From: Halorubrum sp. F4
Lineage (GTDB): Archaea; Halobacteriota; Halobacteria; Halobacteriales; Haloferacaceae
Assembly (NCBI RefSeq): GCF_027257195.1
Contig: NZ_JAPDFS010000001.1
Location: forward strand, 682,821 to 746,820
Direction: 5' to 3'
Length of the DNA stretch: 64,000 bases
Position numbers and translations under genes: made by a program. Of this stretch, positions 26,677-35,783 are shown one piece after another (the first letter of the stretch is position 1; every line of letters starts with the position of its first letter). The notes under the pieces were generated by a model that was given only the letters and a program-made list of their open reading frames with translations, was not told where the DNA came from and searched no databases.

Positions 26677-27378
26677 TCAGCTCACCTCCGCGGCCCGCCG
26701 GCTCCGCGAGGCCGTCACGTCCACCCCGGGGCTGTAGTAGCGCACGGGCTCCTCGTCCGGCCGACGGAACCCGTTCGCCCGGAGCAGCGTGTCGATCTCG
26801 ACGGTCGCCGCCGCGGGGTAGAGCGTCCACGGGTCGTGGTCCACGTCGGTGTATCGGACCGATCCGTCCGGGGCCTCGGTGTAGAACCGGTAGCGCTCCA
26901 CGAGGAACGTCGCGAGCGGGTCCGAGGGGGCCTCGAAGGGCTCGCCGGTCGGCCAGTAGGTCGCCTCGTATCGGGCGGGGCGGTCGCCGGGGTGTCGCCG
27001 GCGGCTGTCGAACGCGACCCGGCCGTCGTTCCACTCGAGGGAGATCCGGGCGTAGTAGTAGGGAAGGTGGTGGAACGCCCGCGCGCCGAGGACGCTCGCG
27101 AGCCCCTGTGCGTCGAGGCTGAAGAAGTAGACGCTCGGCACGCCGTCGTGGGTGACGTACGTCCGGACGTTCACCTCCGGCAGCCGCACGCCGAGCGACC
27201 GCGGGAGTCCCTCCGGCCGCACGGCGACGTTGGTGAAGGGGATCACGGAGAGCCACGCCGAGCCGTCGTGCTCGTCGGGCTCGAGGGCCTCGGGGAGGTG
27301 TGCCGCCACGAGCTCCGGGTCGACCGGCCAGCTCTCGAACAGCAGGTGTCGCCAGCCCATCTCCAACGGAAGAACCAT
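26677..27378 (-). CDS. YqjF family protein (DUF2071)
   Basis: A 233-residue protein matching DUF2071 from its start (MGWRHLLFESWPVDPELVAAHLP) through FTNVAVRPEGLP and VNVRTYVTHDGVPSVYFFSLDA to the end. Biochemical function is unestablished; family members recur beside small redox or stress genes, as here with the DCC protein directly downstream. First gene of the two-gene unit. Confidence 0.88.
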   Translation of the reverse strand: MVLPLEMGWRHLLFESWPVDPELVAAHLPEALEPDEHDGSAWLSVIPFTNVAVRPEGLPRSLGVRLPEVNVRTYVTHDGVPSVYFFSLDAQGLASVLGARAFHHLPYYYARISLEWNDGRVAFDSRRRHPGDRPARYEATYWPTGEPFEAPSDPLATFLVERYRFYTEAPDGSVRYTDVDHDPWTLYPAAATVEIDTLLRANGFRRPDEEPVRYYSPGVDVTASRSRRAAEVS

Positions 27379-27489
27379 GGTCGAACTCGGCGGCGCGGAG
27401 GAAAATACCTTCTGGCCGCGGTCGTCAGGGGCGTCCGAGGCGTCCGGACGCGTCCGGACGTGTTCGGTCGAGTCCGTCCCCGACCGCCC

Positions 27490-28518
27490 TCACGTCGCGA
27501 ACTTTCGCTCCAGGAACGTGACGAGGAGGTACGCCGCGAGTCGCTCCGTCCCCTCGGTGGCGTCGTATCGCGGGGCGACCTCCATCATATCGACGGCCCC
27601 GACCGCGTCGTGTGTGCCGAGCACCTCCATCGCCTCCAGCGCCTGGTGTGCGGTCAGTCCGCCGGGACACGGCGTCCCGGTACCGGGCGCGACGCCCGGA
27701 TCGACGGCGTCGACGTCGAAGGTGACGTACACCGCGTCCGCGTCCTCGGCGGCCGCCTCGACCGCGTCGGCGACGACCGGTCCGATCCCGCGTTCCTCGA
27801 CGTCTCGCATGGTGTACAGGTTCAACCCGGTCTCCTCGGCGAACTCGAAGTAGTCGGGCGACTCGTAGCCGCGGATCCCGACCTGGCTCACCGAGTCGTA
27901 CTCGACGCCGGGCAGCTCCGCTATCCGGGCGGTGCTCGACCCGTGGAAGTCGGTGCCGAAGACGGGGCTCTCGGAGACCGTGTCGGTGTGGGCGTCGATC
28001 TGGACGAAGCCGACGCGGTCGTGGTCCGACCCCTCGGCGAAGCCGCGGAAGGCGGGGAACGTACAGTAGTGGTCGCCGCCGATCATCACCGGAAACGTCC
28101 GTGCGGCGAGGGTCGCGGCGTGGGCGGTGACGCTCTCGGCGGTGGCCTCGTGGTCCATCGGGAAGACGGGGGCGTCGCCCACGTCCGCGACGGTGAACGC
28201 GTCGAAGTCCACCTGGTCGCCGGTTCGCATGTTCGTCAGCGCGCCCTTGTACTCGGAGAGGTACGCCCACCACGCGCTCGCCTCGCGGACCGCTCCCGGG
28301 CCGTACCGCGCGCCCGGTCGGTTGGAGACCGCCCCGTCGTAGGGGACGCCGAAGACCGCGACGTCGACGTCGTCGAGGTCGTCCGGGTCGCGCGGATCGG
28401 CCTTGAGAAACGTGTCGAGCCCGGCGTAGGCCATCTCGACGTCCGCGCCCGGCGTCGACTCACGGAAGGCCGCGGCCCGGTTCGCCGCGCCCGCCGCGTC
28501 CGGATCCGGATCGCTCAC
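27490..28518 (-). CDS. speB: agmatinase/ureohydrolase family enzyme
   Basis: A 342-residue manganese hydrolase. Binuclear metal ligands appear in GGDHYCTFP, QIDAHTDT and TFDVDAVDPGVAPGTGTP. The last stretch is typical of agmatinases, which split agmatine to putrescine and urea; arginase or guanidinobutyrase cannot be excluded. No ATG is in reasonable position: translation most likely begins at the GTG at 28518, whose bases overlap the TGA of a 27-codon ORF (GTGA), suggesting coupled re-initiation. The next in-frame Met is 30 residues in and would cut the conserved start. Confidence 0.85.
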   Translation of the reverse strand: MSDPDPDAAGAANRAAAFRESTPGADVEMAYAGLDTFLKADPRDPDDLDDVDVAVFGVPYDGAVSNRPGARYGPGAVREASAWWAYLSEYKGALTNMRTGDQVDFDAFTVADVGDAPVFPMDHEATAESVTAHAATLAARTFPVMIGGDHYCTFPAFRGFAEGSDHDRVGFVQIDAHTDTVSESPVFGTDFHGSSTARIAELPGVEYDSVSQVGIRGYESPDYFEFAEETGLNLYTMRDVEERGIGPVVADAVEAAAEDADAVYVTFDVDAVDPGVAPGTGTPCPGGLTAHQALEAMEVLGTHDAVGAVDMMEVAPRYDATEGTERLAAYLLVTFLERKFAT

Positions 28519-28598
28519 GCTCGGATCACCTCGCCGGCGTCGTCGCTCGTCGTATCGTTGCGGACGGTCTCGATCGCGTGGTGTCTCTGCCGTGTCAT
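28515..28598 (-). CDS. possible 27-aa leader peptide coupled to agmatinase
   Basis: An ATG at 28598 opens a 27-codon ORF (begins MTRQRHHAIETVRND, ends GEVIRA) whose TGA overlaps the GTG start of the agmatinase by 4 nt. It lies in the 194-bp spacer after the JAMM gene. The peptide is not a recognised protein; it may be a translated leader that controls agmatinase, or the apparent overlap may be chance. GTTTAATT near 28667-28674 would be the TATA box, leaving an untranslated leader of roughly 45 nt. Confidence 0.4.
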   Translation of the reverse strand: MTRQRHHAIETVRNDTTSDDAGEVIRA

Positions 28599-28712
28599 GT
28601 GTGTGTCTGAGGAGTCATGTGCCGATCGCGAAACGCGCGGTTCGCGTGGGCAGTCGCGTCGTCTCCAATTAAACGTTCGTGCCGGTGCTCGTTCGTGGGA
28701 GGTTCCGGACGT

Positions 28713-29246
28713 TCACGAACGGGTCCCGGTCCGGTCGTCGCGGAGCGCGACCGTCTCCGGTTCGAACCCCTCGTCGTCCCCCCGCCAGCGCCACGACCCG
28801 ACGAACGGGTGGCCGTCCAGCGCGCAGATGACGTACGAGTGATCGACCCACGTCGCGCGGGCGACGTCCGTCCCGCTCGGTTCCGCCGGTCCCGCGGGAT
28901 GTGAGTGATAGAACCCGACGACTTCGAGCCCGTCGTCCTCGATCGATTCGACGACTGCGAACAGCTCCTCCGGGTCGATCCGGTAGCGCGTCTCCGGCCG
29001 GTCGGCGACGTTGTCGGTCGGTCGGGCCTCGAGGACGACGCCGCGATCCCGGTCGATGGCGTCGTCGGCACGATTCCGATCGACGACGTCGTCGGCGCGA
29101 TCCCGGTCGACGGCCTCGTCGGCGCGTCTCCCCGCCAACACGCCGCACACCTCCGCCGGGGCGCCGCGGCGGGCGTGGTCGACGACGACGTCGTGGGCCC
29201 TGCGGGTGAACTCGATCACGGCCGGAATCACGTCGGAGCGACGCAT
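28713..29246 (-). CDS. JAMM/MPN metalloprotease (desampylase-like)
   Basis: A 177-residue JAB1/MPN domain. Zinc ligands and catalytic acid are in place: E32 ([10 protein letters not shown]), then [14 protein letters not shown] with H114, H116 and D127. Archaeal JAMM proteins such as HvJAMM1 remove ubiquitin-like SAMP modifiers; this is the most likely role, unproven here. Residues 42-69 are three nearly identical 9-residue units (AIDRDRADD type) inserted between strands beta1 and beta2, from a 27-bp repeat. The divergent top6B gene starts 108 bp away. Confidence 0.86.
   Translation of the reverse strand: MRRSDVIPAVIEFTRRAHDVVVDHARRGAPAEVCGVLAGRRADEAVDRDRADDVVDRNRADDAIDRDRGVVLEARPTDNVADRPETRYRIDPEELFAVVESIEDDGLEVVGFYHSHPAGPAEPSGTDVARATWVDHSYVICALDGHPFVGSWRWRGDDEGFEPETVALRDDRTGTRS
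29044..29124. repeat. three in-frame 27-bp repeats in the JAMM gene
   Basis: Units at 29044, 29071 and 29098 differ by a few bases each and encode 9 residues apiece in a surface loop after the first catalytic strand. Copy number could vary without changing frame. Confidence 0.85.
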
Positions 29247-29354
29247 AAACCCCTCCGTCGGGGCGGCGGGAACGGGGCGGGATCGACCCGGTCTCCACTT
29301 TCACCTCGCTGCCGGTTCGTTTTTATTCCCCTCGGCGAAAGGTACGGGCACCGA

Positions 29355-31838
29355 ATGACGTCCTTCCAGTCGAGTCTCGGCGAGGACGAGGGGATCGCGG
29401 AGGAGCTGGCCGAGAGCCAGCGCGAGATCTCCATCGCCGAGTTCTTCGAGAAGAACAAACACATGCTCGGGTTCGACTCGGGCGCTCGCGGGCTCGTCAC
29501 CGCCGTCAAGGAGGCGGTCGACAACGCCCTCGACGCGACCGAGGAGGCCGGGATCCTGCCCGACGTCTACGTCGAGATCACGGAGGTCGGCGACTACTAC
29601 CGCCTCGTGATCGAGGACAACGGGCCGGGGATCACGAAAGAGCAACTCCCGAAGGTCTTCGGGAAGTTATTGTATGGTTCGAGGTTCCACAAGCGCGAAC
29701 AAAATCGCGGTCAACAGGGGATCGGTATTTCAGCGGCTGTACTGTACGCTCAATTGACTTCCGGACAGCCCGCGAAGATCACGTCGCGGCCGAAGGGACA
29801 GTCGGAGGCGCAGTACTTCGAGTTGATCATCGACACGGACACCAACGAGCCGGAGATCAGCGTCGACGAGACCACCTCCTGGGACCGTCCACACGGCACG
29901 CGGATCGAGTTGGAGATGGAGGCGAACATGCGGGCGCGCTCGCAGCTCCACGACTACGTGAAACACACCGCCGTCGTCAACCCGCACGCCCGGATCGAGC
30001 TGCGCGAGCCGGGGCTCGAGGAGCCCTGGAAGTTCGAGCGCGCGACCGACGAGCTGCCGGCCGAGACGGAGGAGATCCGCCCACATCCGCACGGCGTCGA
30101 ACTCGGCGCGCTGATCAAGATGCTGGAGGCGACGGAGTCGTACTCGGTCTCGGGGTTCCTCCAGGAGGAGTTCACGCGAGTCGGCAAGAAGACCGCCGAC
30201 GGCGTCATCGACCAGTTCCGCGACCGCCACTACGGCCGGGAGCTCGCCTGGTCGCCGCCGTCGTCGCGGTCGACGGGGACGGGCGCGACGAGCGCGGACG
30301 TCGAGGCGGCGGTCGAGGCCGCCGTCGCGAACAAGGGCGCGGACGCGACCAGCTCGTTCGCCGGGGGAGTCGCCGAGACCGTGGCCGGAAACGACCACCT
30401 CTCTCGCTCCGATCTGGTGACGATCGTCGGGAACGTCGCGGACGCGGTGGAGGACGACACCGGCCGGACGTTCGGTTCCACGGTTCGGGAGAACGCCACG
30501 GAGGCTGCGTGGCGGGTCGTCACGACGGGCTCCGCGGGCGAGTCGGACGCGGCCGTGGGCGACGACCCGGACGCCGACGATGCCGGCGACGGCGACTCCC
30601 CGCTCGTGGCCGACCTGTACGCCCTCGTCGACGAGGCCACCTCGACGCGGAAGGACGACGAGACGATCAGAGCGATGGCGGAGGCGCTCGCGTTCCGGCT
30701 CGCCGACCTGGAGGGAGACGCCTACCGGATCACCCGCGACGACCTCGAGCGGCTCGTCGCCGACGCGGCGGCGTTCGTCGCCGAACAGCACGACGCCACG
30801 TTCGGCGAGACCGCCCGCGAGAACGTCGTCGAGTCGGTCTGGTCGCGGGCTCGAACCGTCCCCGACGACCCGCCGAAAGTGCGGGACGTGGCGGGAGACC
30901 GCGACGCCGCGGCCGACTTACTCGAGGCGATGCGCGGCACGGACATCCTCGCGCCGCCGACCGACTGTCTCGCGCCGATCACGGCCGAGCTGGTGGAGGC
31001 CGGGCTCCGCAAGGAGTACGACGCCGACTTCTACGCGGCGGCGACCCGGGACGCCGAGGTCCACGGCGGCGACCCGTTCATCGTCGAGGCCGGGATCGCC
31101 TACGGCGGGGAGATCCCCGCTGAGGGCGCGGTCGAGCTCCTGCGGTTCGCGAACCGCGTCCCGCTGGTCTATCAACGTGGCGCCTGTGCGACCACCGACG
31201 TGATCCGCACCATCGGCTGGCGCAACTACGGGCTCGACCAGCCCGGCGGCTCGGGGATGCCGAACGGCCCCGCAGTCATCAGCATCCACGTCGCATCGAC
31301 GAACGTCCCGTTCACGAGCGAGTCGAAGGACGCGATCGCGAACGTGCCCGCGATCGAGGACGAGATCGAGCTCGCGGTCCGCGAGGCAGCCCGCGAGCTG
31401 AAGTCGTACCTCAACAAGCGGCGTTCGATGCAACAGCGCCGGGAGAAACAGGACGTGCTCGGACGGATCCTCCCGGAGATGGCCGACAAGGTCTCGGAGG
31501 TGACCGGGCGCTCGCGGCCCGACATCGACGGCGCGCTGGCGCGGATCATGAACAACGTCAGCCTCGAACGCGAGGTCGACGACGGCACGGTCCGGCTCGT
31601 CGTCGAGAACCACTCGGACGTGAACGAGCGGCTGGAGATCACGGACATCGTCTCGACCGAGCCGACGGACGTCTCCGACGGCACCGTGGTGGACATGGAC
31701 GGCGAGTGGTTCGTCCAGTGGAAGCCCGAGGTCGCCTCGGGCGACGAGCGGGAACTGACCTACAGCGTCGACGGCGAGGCCGACTTCGAGGTCAGCGTCG
31801 GCGGCGTCGAGACGGAGAAACTCACGGTGAACGCGTAA
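29355..31838 (+). CDS. top6B: type IIB DNA topoisomerase VI subunit B
   Basis: An 827-residue ATPase subunit, far longer than the roughly 530-residue Sulfolobus protein. The Bergerat (GHKL) fold shows in [25 protein letters not shown] and [14 protein letters not shown]; the H2TH start [15 protein letters not shown] is at 267-281; the transducer resumes at [10 protein letters not shown] (533-542) with its switch lysine in [10 protein letters not shown]. The extra residues, about 298-515, contain two related helical modules (352-389 and 462-499, 14 of 38 identical without gaps). GTTTTTATT about 33 bp upstream is the TATA box. Followed at once by top6A; together they relax and decatenate DNA. 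Confidence 0.95.
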   Translation: MTSFQSSLGEDEGIAEELAESQREISIAEFFEKNKHMLGFDSGARGLVTAVKEAVDNALDATEEAGILPDVYVEITEVGDYYRLVIEDNGPGITKEQLPKVFGKLLYGSRFHKREQNRGQQGIGISAAVLYAQLTSGQPAKITSRPKGQSEAQYFELIIDTDTNEPEISVDETTSWDRPHGTRIELEMEANMRARSQLHDYVKHTAVVNPHARIELREPGLEEPWKFERATDELPAETEEIRPHPHGVELGALIKMLEATESYSVSGFLQEEFTRVGKKTADGVIDQFRDRHYGRELAWSPPSSRSTGTGATSADVEAAVEAAVANKGADATSSFAGGVAETVAGNDHLSRSDLVTIVGNVADAVEDDTGRTFGSTVRENATEAAWRVVTTGSAGESDAAVGDDPDADDAGDGDSPLVADLYALVDEATSTRKDDETIRAMAEALAFRLADLEGDAYRITRDDLERLVADAAAFVAEQHDATFGETARENVVESVWSRARTVPDDPPKVRDVAGDRDAAADLLEAMRGTDILAPPTDCLAPITAELVEAGLRKEYDADFYAAATRDAEVHGGDPFIVEAGIAYGGEIPAEGAVELLRFANRVPLVYQRGACATTDVIRTIGWRNYGLDQPGGSGMPNGPAVISIHVASTNVPFTSESKDAIANVPAIEDEIELAVREAARELKSYLNKRRSMQQRREKQDVLGRILPEMADKVSEVTGRSRPDIDGALARIMNNVSLEREVDDGTVRLVVENHSDVNERLEITDIVSTEPTDVSDGTVVDMDGEWFVQWKPEVASGDERELTYSVDGEADFEVSVGGVETEKLTVNA

Positions 31839-31882
31839 ATGACGACGGAGAACGCCAAATGACGACGGAGAACGCCAAATGA
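31839..31882 (+). repeat. 20-bp tandem repeat forming two 7-codon mini-ORFs between top6B and top6A
   Basis: ATGACGACGGAGAACGCCAA occurs at 31839 and 31859, and its first 9 bases recur at 31879 as the top6A start. Each full copy reads MTTENAK then TGA, the TGA overlapping the next ATG (AAATGA). The first ATG directly follows the top6B TAA. The unit clearly derives from the top6A start region. Confidence 0.85.
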
Positions 31883-32964
31883 CGACCGAAAGCGACGCAC
31901 GGGACCAGCTCATCGACCTGGCCGCGGACTTCTACGACCAGTTCGCGGCCGGGGAGATCCCGGAGATGGAGCTGCCGACCCGGACGAAGAGCAACATCGA
32001 GTACGACGAGGAGAGCGGGGTGTGGACGTACGGCGACCGCACGTCGATCCGGAGCGCCAACTCCGTCAACGGCGCGCGGAAGCTGCTCAAGGCGGCGTAC
32101 ACGATCGAGTTCCTCGCGGACCAGCTCGACGAGGACCGCTCGTCGACGCTGCGGGAGCTGTACTACCTCTCGGAGTCGTGGGACAACGACGAGGCGCAGT
32201 TCGGCTCACAGGACGAGTCGAACGATCTCATCGAGGACCTCGAGATCGTCACGGGCGTCACCCGCGAGGACTTCCACATGCGCCCGGAGGAGTCGGGCGC
32301 GACGCTCATGGGGCCGCTGGAGCTTCGCGAACAGACCCGCCGCGGGGAACGCGAGATCCACTGCCAGAAGGACGTCGGCGAGGGCGGCTACCAGATCCCG
32401 AACAACCCGGACATGATCGAGTTCCTCGACCACGACATCGACTTCGCGCTGGCGGTCGAGACCGGCGGGATGCGCGACCGGCTGGTCGAGAACGGGTTCG
32501 ACGAGGCGTACGACTGTCTCGTGATCCACCTCAAGGGCCAGCCCGCCCGGGCGACCCGCCGGATCACGAAGCGCGTCCACGACGAACTCGACGTGCCGAT
32601 CGTGGTCTTCGCCGACGGTGACCCGTGGTCCTACCGGATCTACGGCTCCGTCGCGTACGGGTCGATCAAGTCGGCGCACCTCTCGAAGTACCTCGCGACG
32701 CCCGAGGCGGAGTTCGTCGGAATACAACCCGAGGACATCGTGGAGTACGACCTCCCGTCGGACCCGCTTTCCGACTCCGACGTCAACGCCCTCGAGTCCG
32801 AGCTCGAGGACCCGCGGTTCCAGACCGACTACTGGGAGGAGCAGATCGAGCTCCAGCTCGACATCGGCAAGAAGTCCGAACAGCAGTCGCTCGCGAGCCG
32901 CGGGCTCGACTTCGTCACCGACACCTACCTCCCGGAGCGGCTCGACGAGATGGGCGTGATATAA
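31879..32964 (+). CDS. top6A: type IIB DNA topoisomerase VI subunit A (Spo11 homologue)
   Basis: A 361-residue DNA-cleaving subunit. The winged-helix catalytic tyrosine is in [12 protein letters not shown] (Y96 by alignment with Spo11), and the Toprim acids are in LAVETGGM and [13 protein letters not shown]. Length is standard for archaea. The start at 31879 is supported by [22 protein letters not shown] and by two upstream copies of its first codons. It makes the double-strand break through which TopVI passes a second duplex, and is in one transcript with top6B. Confidence 0.96.
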   Translation: MTTESDARDQLIDLAADFYDQFAAGEIPEMELPTRTKSNIEYDEESGVWTYGDRTSIRSANSVNGARKLLKAAYTIEFLADQLDEDRSSTLRELYYLSESWDNDEAQFGSQDESNDLIEDLEIVTGVTREDFHMRPEESGATLMGPLELREQTRRGEREIHCQKDVGEGGYQIPNNPDMIEFLDHDIDFALAVETGGMRDRLVENGFDEAYDCLVIHLKGQPARATRRITKRVHDELDVPIVVFADGDPWSYRIYGSVAYGSIKSAHLSKYLATPEAEFVGIQPEDIVEYDLPSDPLSDSDVNALESELEDPRFQTDYWEEQIELQLDIGKKSEQQSLASRGLDFVTDTYLPERLDEMGVI

Positions 32965-32989
32965 GCCGCCGGGGCTGGAACGGCCGACA

Positions 32990-34159
32990 ATGTTAACGGG
33001 GGTCAACGTCGCGTTGGGCGTCTCGGGCAGCATCGCGGCGGTGAAGGTGGTCGAACTCGCCCACGAGTTGCGCCGCCACGGCGCGAGCGTCCGCGCGGTG
33101 ATGACGCCGGCCGCGACGAACATCGTCCACCCGTGGGCGGTCGATTTCGCCACCGACGAGCCCGTCGTCACGGAGATAACCGGCGACGTCGAGCACGTCG
33201 AACTCTGCGGTCGCGACGGCTGGGCGGACGTGCTGTTGCTCGCGCCCGCGACCGCGAACACCGCGGGGAAGGTCGCGGCCGCCGTCGACGACACGCCGGT
33301 GACCACGTGTGCGACCACGGCGCTCGGCGCGGACGTGCCCGTCGTGATGGCCCCGGCGATGCACGAGCCGATGTACGACCACCCGGGCGTGCTCGCCGCG
33401 CTCGACACGCTCTCGGCGTGGGGGTTGACGTTCGCCGACCCGCGGATCGAGGAGGGGAAGGCGAAGATCGCCGCGGAGTCGACGATACTCACGGAGGTCG
33501 CCCGCGCGACGACGCCGGACACGCTCTCCGGTGCCCACGTCGTCGTCACGGCCGGCGCGACCAAGGAGCGGATCGACCCGATCCGGATCCTGACGAACCG
33601 GGCCTCCGGCAAGACGGGACGGGCGGTCGCCCGCGCGTGTTACGTCCGCGGGGCGGACGTGACGCTCGTGCAGGACGGCCCCGAGGTCCCCTACGCCGAT
33701 ACCGTCGCCGTCGAGACCGCGGACGAGATGATCGAGGCCTGTCGGGAGGCGGCCGTGACCGCGGACGCGCTGGTCTCGGCGGCGGCCATCTCCGATTTCA
33801 CCGCCGACGCCGTCGACGAGAAGATCCGGTCCGGGTCGCCGCTGTCGGTCGACCTCCGGCCGACGCCGAAGCTGCTCGACTCCGTCCGGGAGGCGCATCC
33901 CGACCTCCCGCTCGTCGGGTTCAAAGCCGAGACGTCCGGCGACGACGCGGCGATGGTCGCGGAGGCGGAACGCATCCGCGACCGGGTCGGGCTCGCGTTC
34001 GTCGTCGCCAACGACGCGAGCGTGATGGGCGACGACCGGACGCGCGTCCTGCTCGTCGGGGAGGCGGGCACCGACCCGGAGCCGGTCTCGGGGTCGAAGG
34101 ACGTCGTCGCCGGGCGGATCGCGGACCGGCTGGCGACGGTTCTGGAACGCGATGACTGA
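32990..34159 (+). CDS. coaBC: bifunctional phosphopantothenoylcysteine decarboxylase / phosphopantothenate-cysteine ligase
   Basis: A 389-residue CoA-synthesis enzyme. The N-terminal flavin decarboxylase (CoaC) shows GVSGSIAAVKVVELA, the APATANT motif and MAPAMHEPMY; the C-terminal ligase (CoaB) begins at VVVTAGATKERIDPIRILTNRASGKTG and includes ANDASVMG. Together they turn 4'-phosphopantothenate plus cysteine into 4'-phosphopantetheine. It starts 25 nt after top6A and may share its transcript. Confidence 0.95.
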   Translation: MLTGVNVALGVSGSIAAVKVVELAHELRRHGASVRAVMTPAATNIVHPWAVDFATDEPVVTEITGDVEHVELCGRDGWADVLLLAPATANTAGKVAAAVDDTPVTTCATTALGADVPVVMAPAMHEPMYDHPGVLAALDTLSAWGLTFADPRIEEGKAKIAAESTILTEVARATTPDTLSGAHVVVTAGATKERIDPIRILTNRASGKTGRAVARACYVRGADVTLVQDGPEVPYADTVAVETADEMIEACREAAVTADALVSAAAISDFTADAVDEKIRSGSPLSVDLRPTPKLLDSVREAHPDLPLVGFKAETSGDDAAMVAEAERIRDRVGLAFVVANDASVMGDDRTRVLLVGEAGTDPEPVSGSKDVVAGRIADRLATVLERDD

Positions 34160-34262
34160 CGGTCCCGAGCGGCGATCGGATCGGCCGACTCGACCGCCGG
34201 TAAGCCGACCGGGATACAAACTGTTTTGGGGCGGTAGGGCCACGCCTCGGGTAGACATACCC

Positions 34263-34316
34263 ATGTGTAGCCAGACGGCCATCCCCGACGCCGTGGGAGG
34301 TGAATCGGGTGGCTGA
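34263..34316 (+). CDS. possible 17-aa leader peptide upstream of mrpE
   Basis: ATG at 34263 opens MCSQTAIPDAVGGESGG, stopping at 34316, inside the mrpE coding start (GTG at 34309). The Shine-Dalgarno GGAGGTGA for mrpE is inside this ORF, so ribosomes reading the leader would open the mrpE start. It may be a translated coupler rather than a functional peptide. Confidence 0.4.
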   Translation: MCSQTAIPDAVGGESGG

Positions 34317-35481
34317 CGCCGGAGAAGCCGCCCCGAAGCGCGGTTCGGTCGTCGTGCCCGTCGAATCGACGCCGACGCTGCGCGCGACCGTCACACACCT
34401 CGTCGAGTCGGCGGCCGACGGCGAGTTCTCGTCGATCCACTTCGTCGTCTTCGCCACGTGGCGTCGCGACGACCCGGACACGGCCGACCGGGAGGCGGCC
34501 GTCGACCGGCTGCTCGAGCGCGTCTCGACGTGGGCCGAGGCCGACCTCGCGGACGCCGACGACGTCGACGTCGACGACGTGGAGGTCGTCACCGCGGTCG
34601 TCGGCGACGACGAATACCTCTTCGGGGCGGACGACTACGTCCGCGAACTGGCGGCGTACGCCGACGAACACGGCGCGGAGACCGTCGTGTTGGACCCGGA
34701 GTACACGCCGGTCGGCAACACGACGCTGCTCCAGCCGCTCGAGTTCGCCCTCTCGAGCACCGACCTGGCCGTCCGGGAGGCTCCCGTCACTCGGCCGACC
34801 CGCCGCGAGCGGCTTCGCAAGGAGGCGACCGGGATCCGCTTCGTAGCGATCTTCGGGCTGTCGCTCGCCTTCTACCTCGCGCTCGGCGACCCGCTCTACC
34901 CGTTCGACCTCGTGAGCGGCGTCGCGAGCGCGACTATCGTCGCGATCACGCTCTCGCGGATCAGCCTCGACGCCGATCCGTCCCTCCCGCGGACGCCGAT
35001 CCGGCTGCTCCGCGGTGCGGTGTACGTCCCCGTCCTGCTCCTCGAGATCCTCAAGTCGAACCTCGTCGTGGCGCGGGTGATACTCGACCCGCGGCTGCCG
35101 ATCGACCCGACGCTGAATCGGGTCCGCGTGATCGTCGGCAGCGGGCTCCCGATCACGACGCTCGCGAACTCGATCACGCTCACGCCGGGGACGCTGACCG
35201 TCCGCGCCCGCGACGGGAACCTCTACGTCCACTCGCTCATCCCGTGGGCCCGGGAGGGGCTCTTCGACGGCTCGCTGGAGCGCTGGACCCGGTTCGTCTT
35301 CTACGGTCGGGAGGCGGCCCGGCTGCCGACCCCACGCGAGCGAGACGACGTCGGGATCTTCCAGGGACCGGACGCGACCGAGGAGTACCCCGGCGCGCGC
35401 TCGGACGGCGGAACGCGCGAGGAGGGTGACCCCGTGGACGGCTCGGTCGCCGACGCCGACGAGGAGGTGACGCCGGAATGA
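34309..35481 (+). CDS. mrpE: Mrp-type antiporter subunit E fused to an N-terminal UspA-like domain
   Basis: A 390-residue protein. Residues 1-150 read like a universal-stress-protein domain (RGSVVVPVESTPTLRATVTHLVESA ... EYTPVGNTTLLQPLEFAL); residues 165-345 are the MnhE membrane domain with helices at FVAIFGLSLAFYLALG and GAVYVPVLLLEILKSNLVVARVI and the conserved SITLTPGTLTV turn. The GTG at 34309 is chosen over GTG 34300 because GGAGGTGA (34296-34303) is well placed for it. First gene of the nine-gene antiporter operon; the UspA-like part may sense nucleotides. Confidence 0.86.
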   Translation: MADAGEAAPKRGSVVVPVESTPTLRATVTHLVESAADGEFSSIHFVVFATWRRDDPDTADREAAVDRLLERVSTWAEADLADADDVDVDDVEVVTAVVGDDEYLFGADDYVRELAAYADEHGAETVVLDPEYTPVGNTTLLQPLEFALSSTDLAVREAPVTRPTRRERLRKEATGIRFVAIFGLSLAFYLALGDPLYPFDLVSGVASATIVAITLSRISLDADPSLPRTPIRLLRGAVYVPVLLLEILKSNLVVARVILDPRLPIDPTLNRVRVIVGSGLPITTLANSITLTPGTLTVRARDGNLYVHSLIPWAREGLFDGSLERWTRFVFYGREAARLPTPRERDDVGIFQGPDATEEYPGARSDGGTREEGDPVDGSVADADEEVTPE

Positions 35482-35783
35482 GCGTCGTCGACGCGACCCT
35501 CGGAGCCGGCTACACCGTGGGTGACTTCCTCCTCATCGTGGCCGCCGGCTTCGTCGTCCTCGCGATCGGGATGCTCTACCGGGCGGTGAAGGGTCCGACG
35601 ATGCAGGACCGCGTGCTCGCGGTCAACGTGCTCGGGACGAACACCGTGGTCATCCTCGCGATCCTCGGGGCCGCGCTCTCGGAGCCGACGTTCCTCGACA
35701 TCGCGCTGGTGTACGCGCTGTTGAACTTCCTGATGGCGATCGCCATCTCGAAGTTCACCGTCGAACGGGGTGGTGTCCTGTGA
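35478..35783 (+). CDS. mrpF: Mrp-type antiporter subunit F
   Basis: A 101-residue protein with three transmembrane helices and the family segment RAVKGPTMQDRVLAVNVLGTN between the first two. MrpF is needed for assembly of the multisubunit sodium/proton antiporter. ATGA overlap with mrpE and GTGA overlap with mrpG. Confidence 0.93.
   Translation: MSVVDATLGAGYTVGDFLLIVAAGFVVLAIGMLYRAVKGPTMQDRVLAVNVLGTNTVVILAILGAALSEPTFLDIALVYALLNFLMAIAISKFTVERGGVL

Noticed and set aside
31839-31882. Frameshift or sequencing error at the top6B/top6A junction
   Set aside because: Both flanking genes are intact and the two copies are exact 20-bp repeats, so this is a tandem duplication rather than a broken gene.
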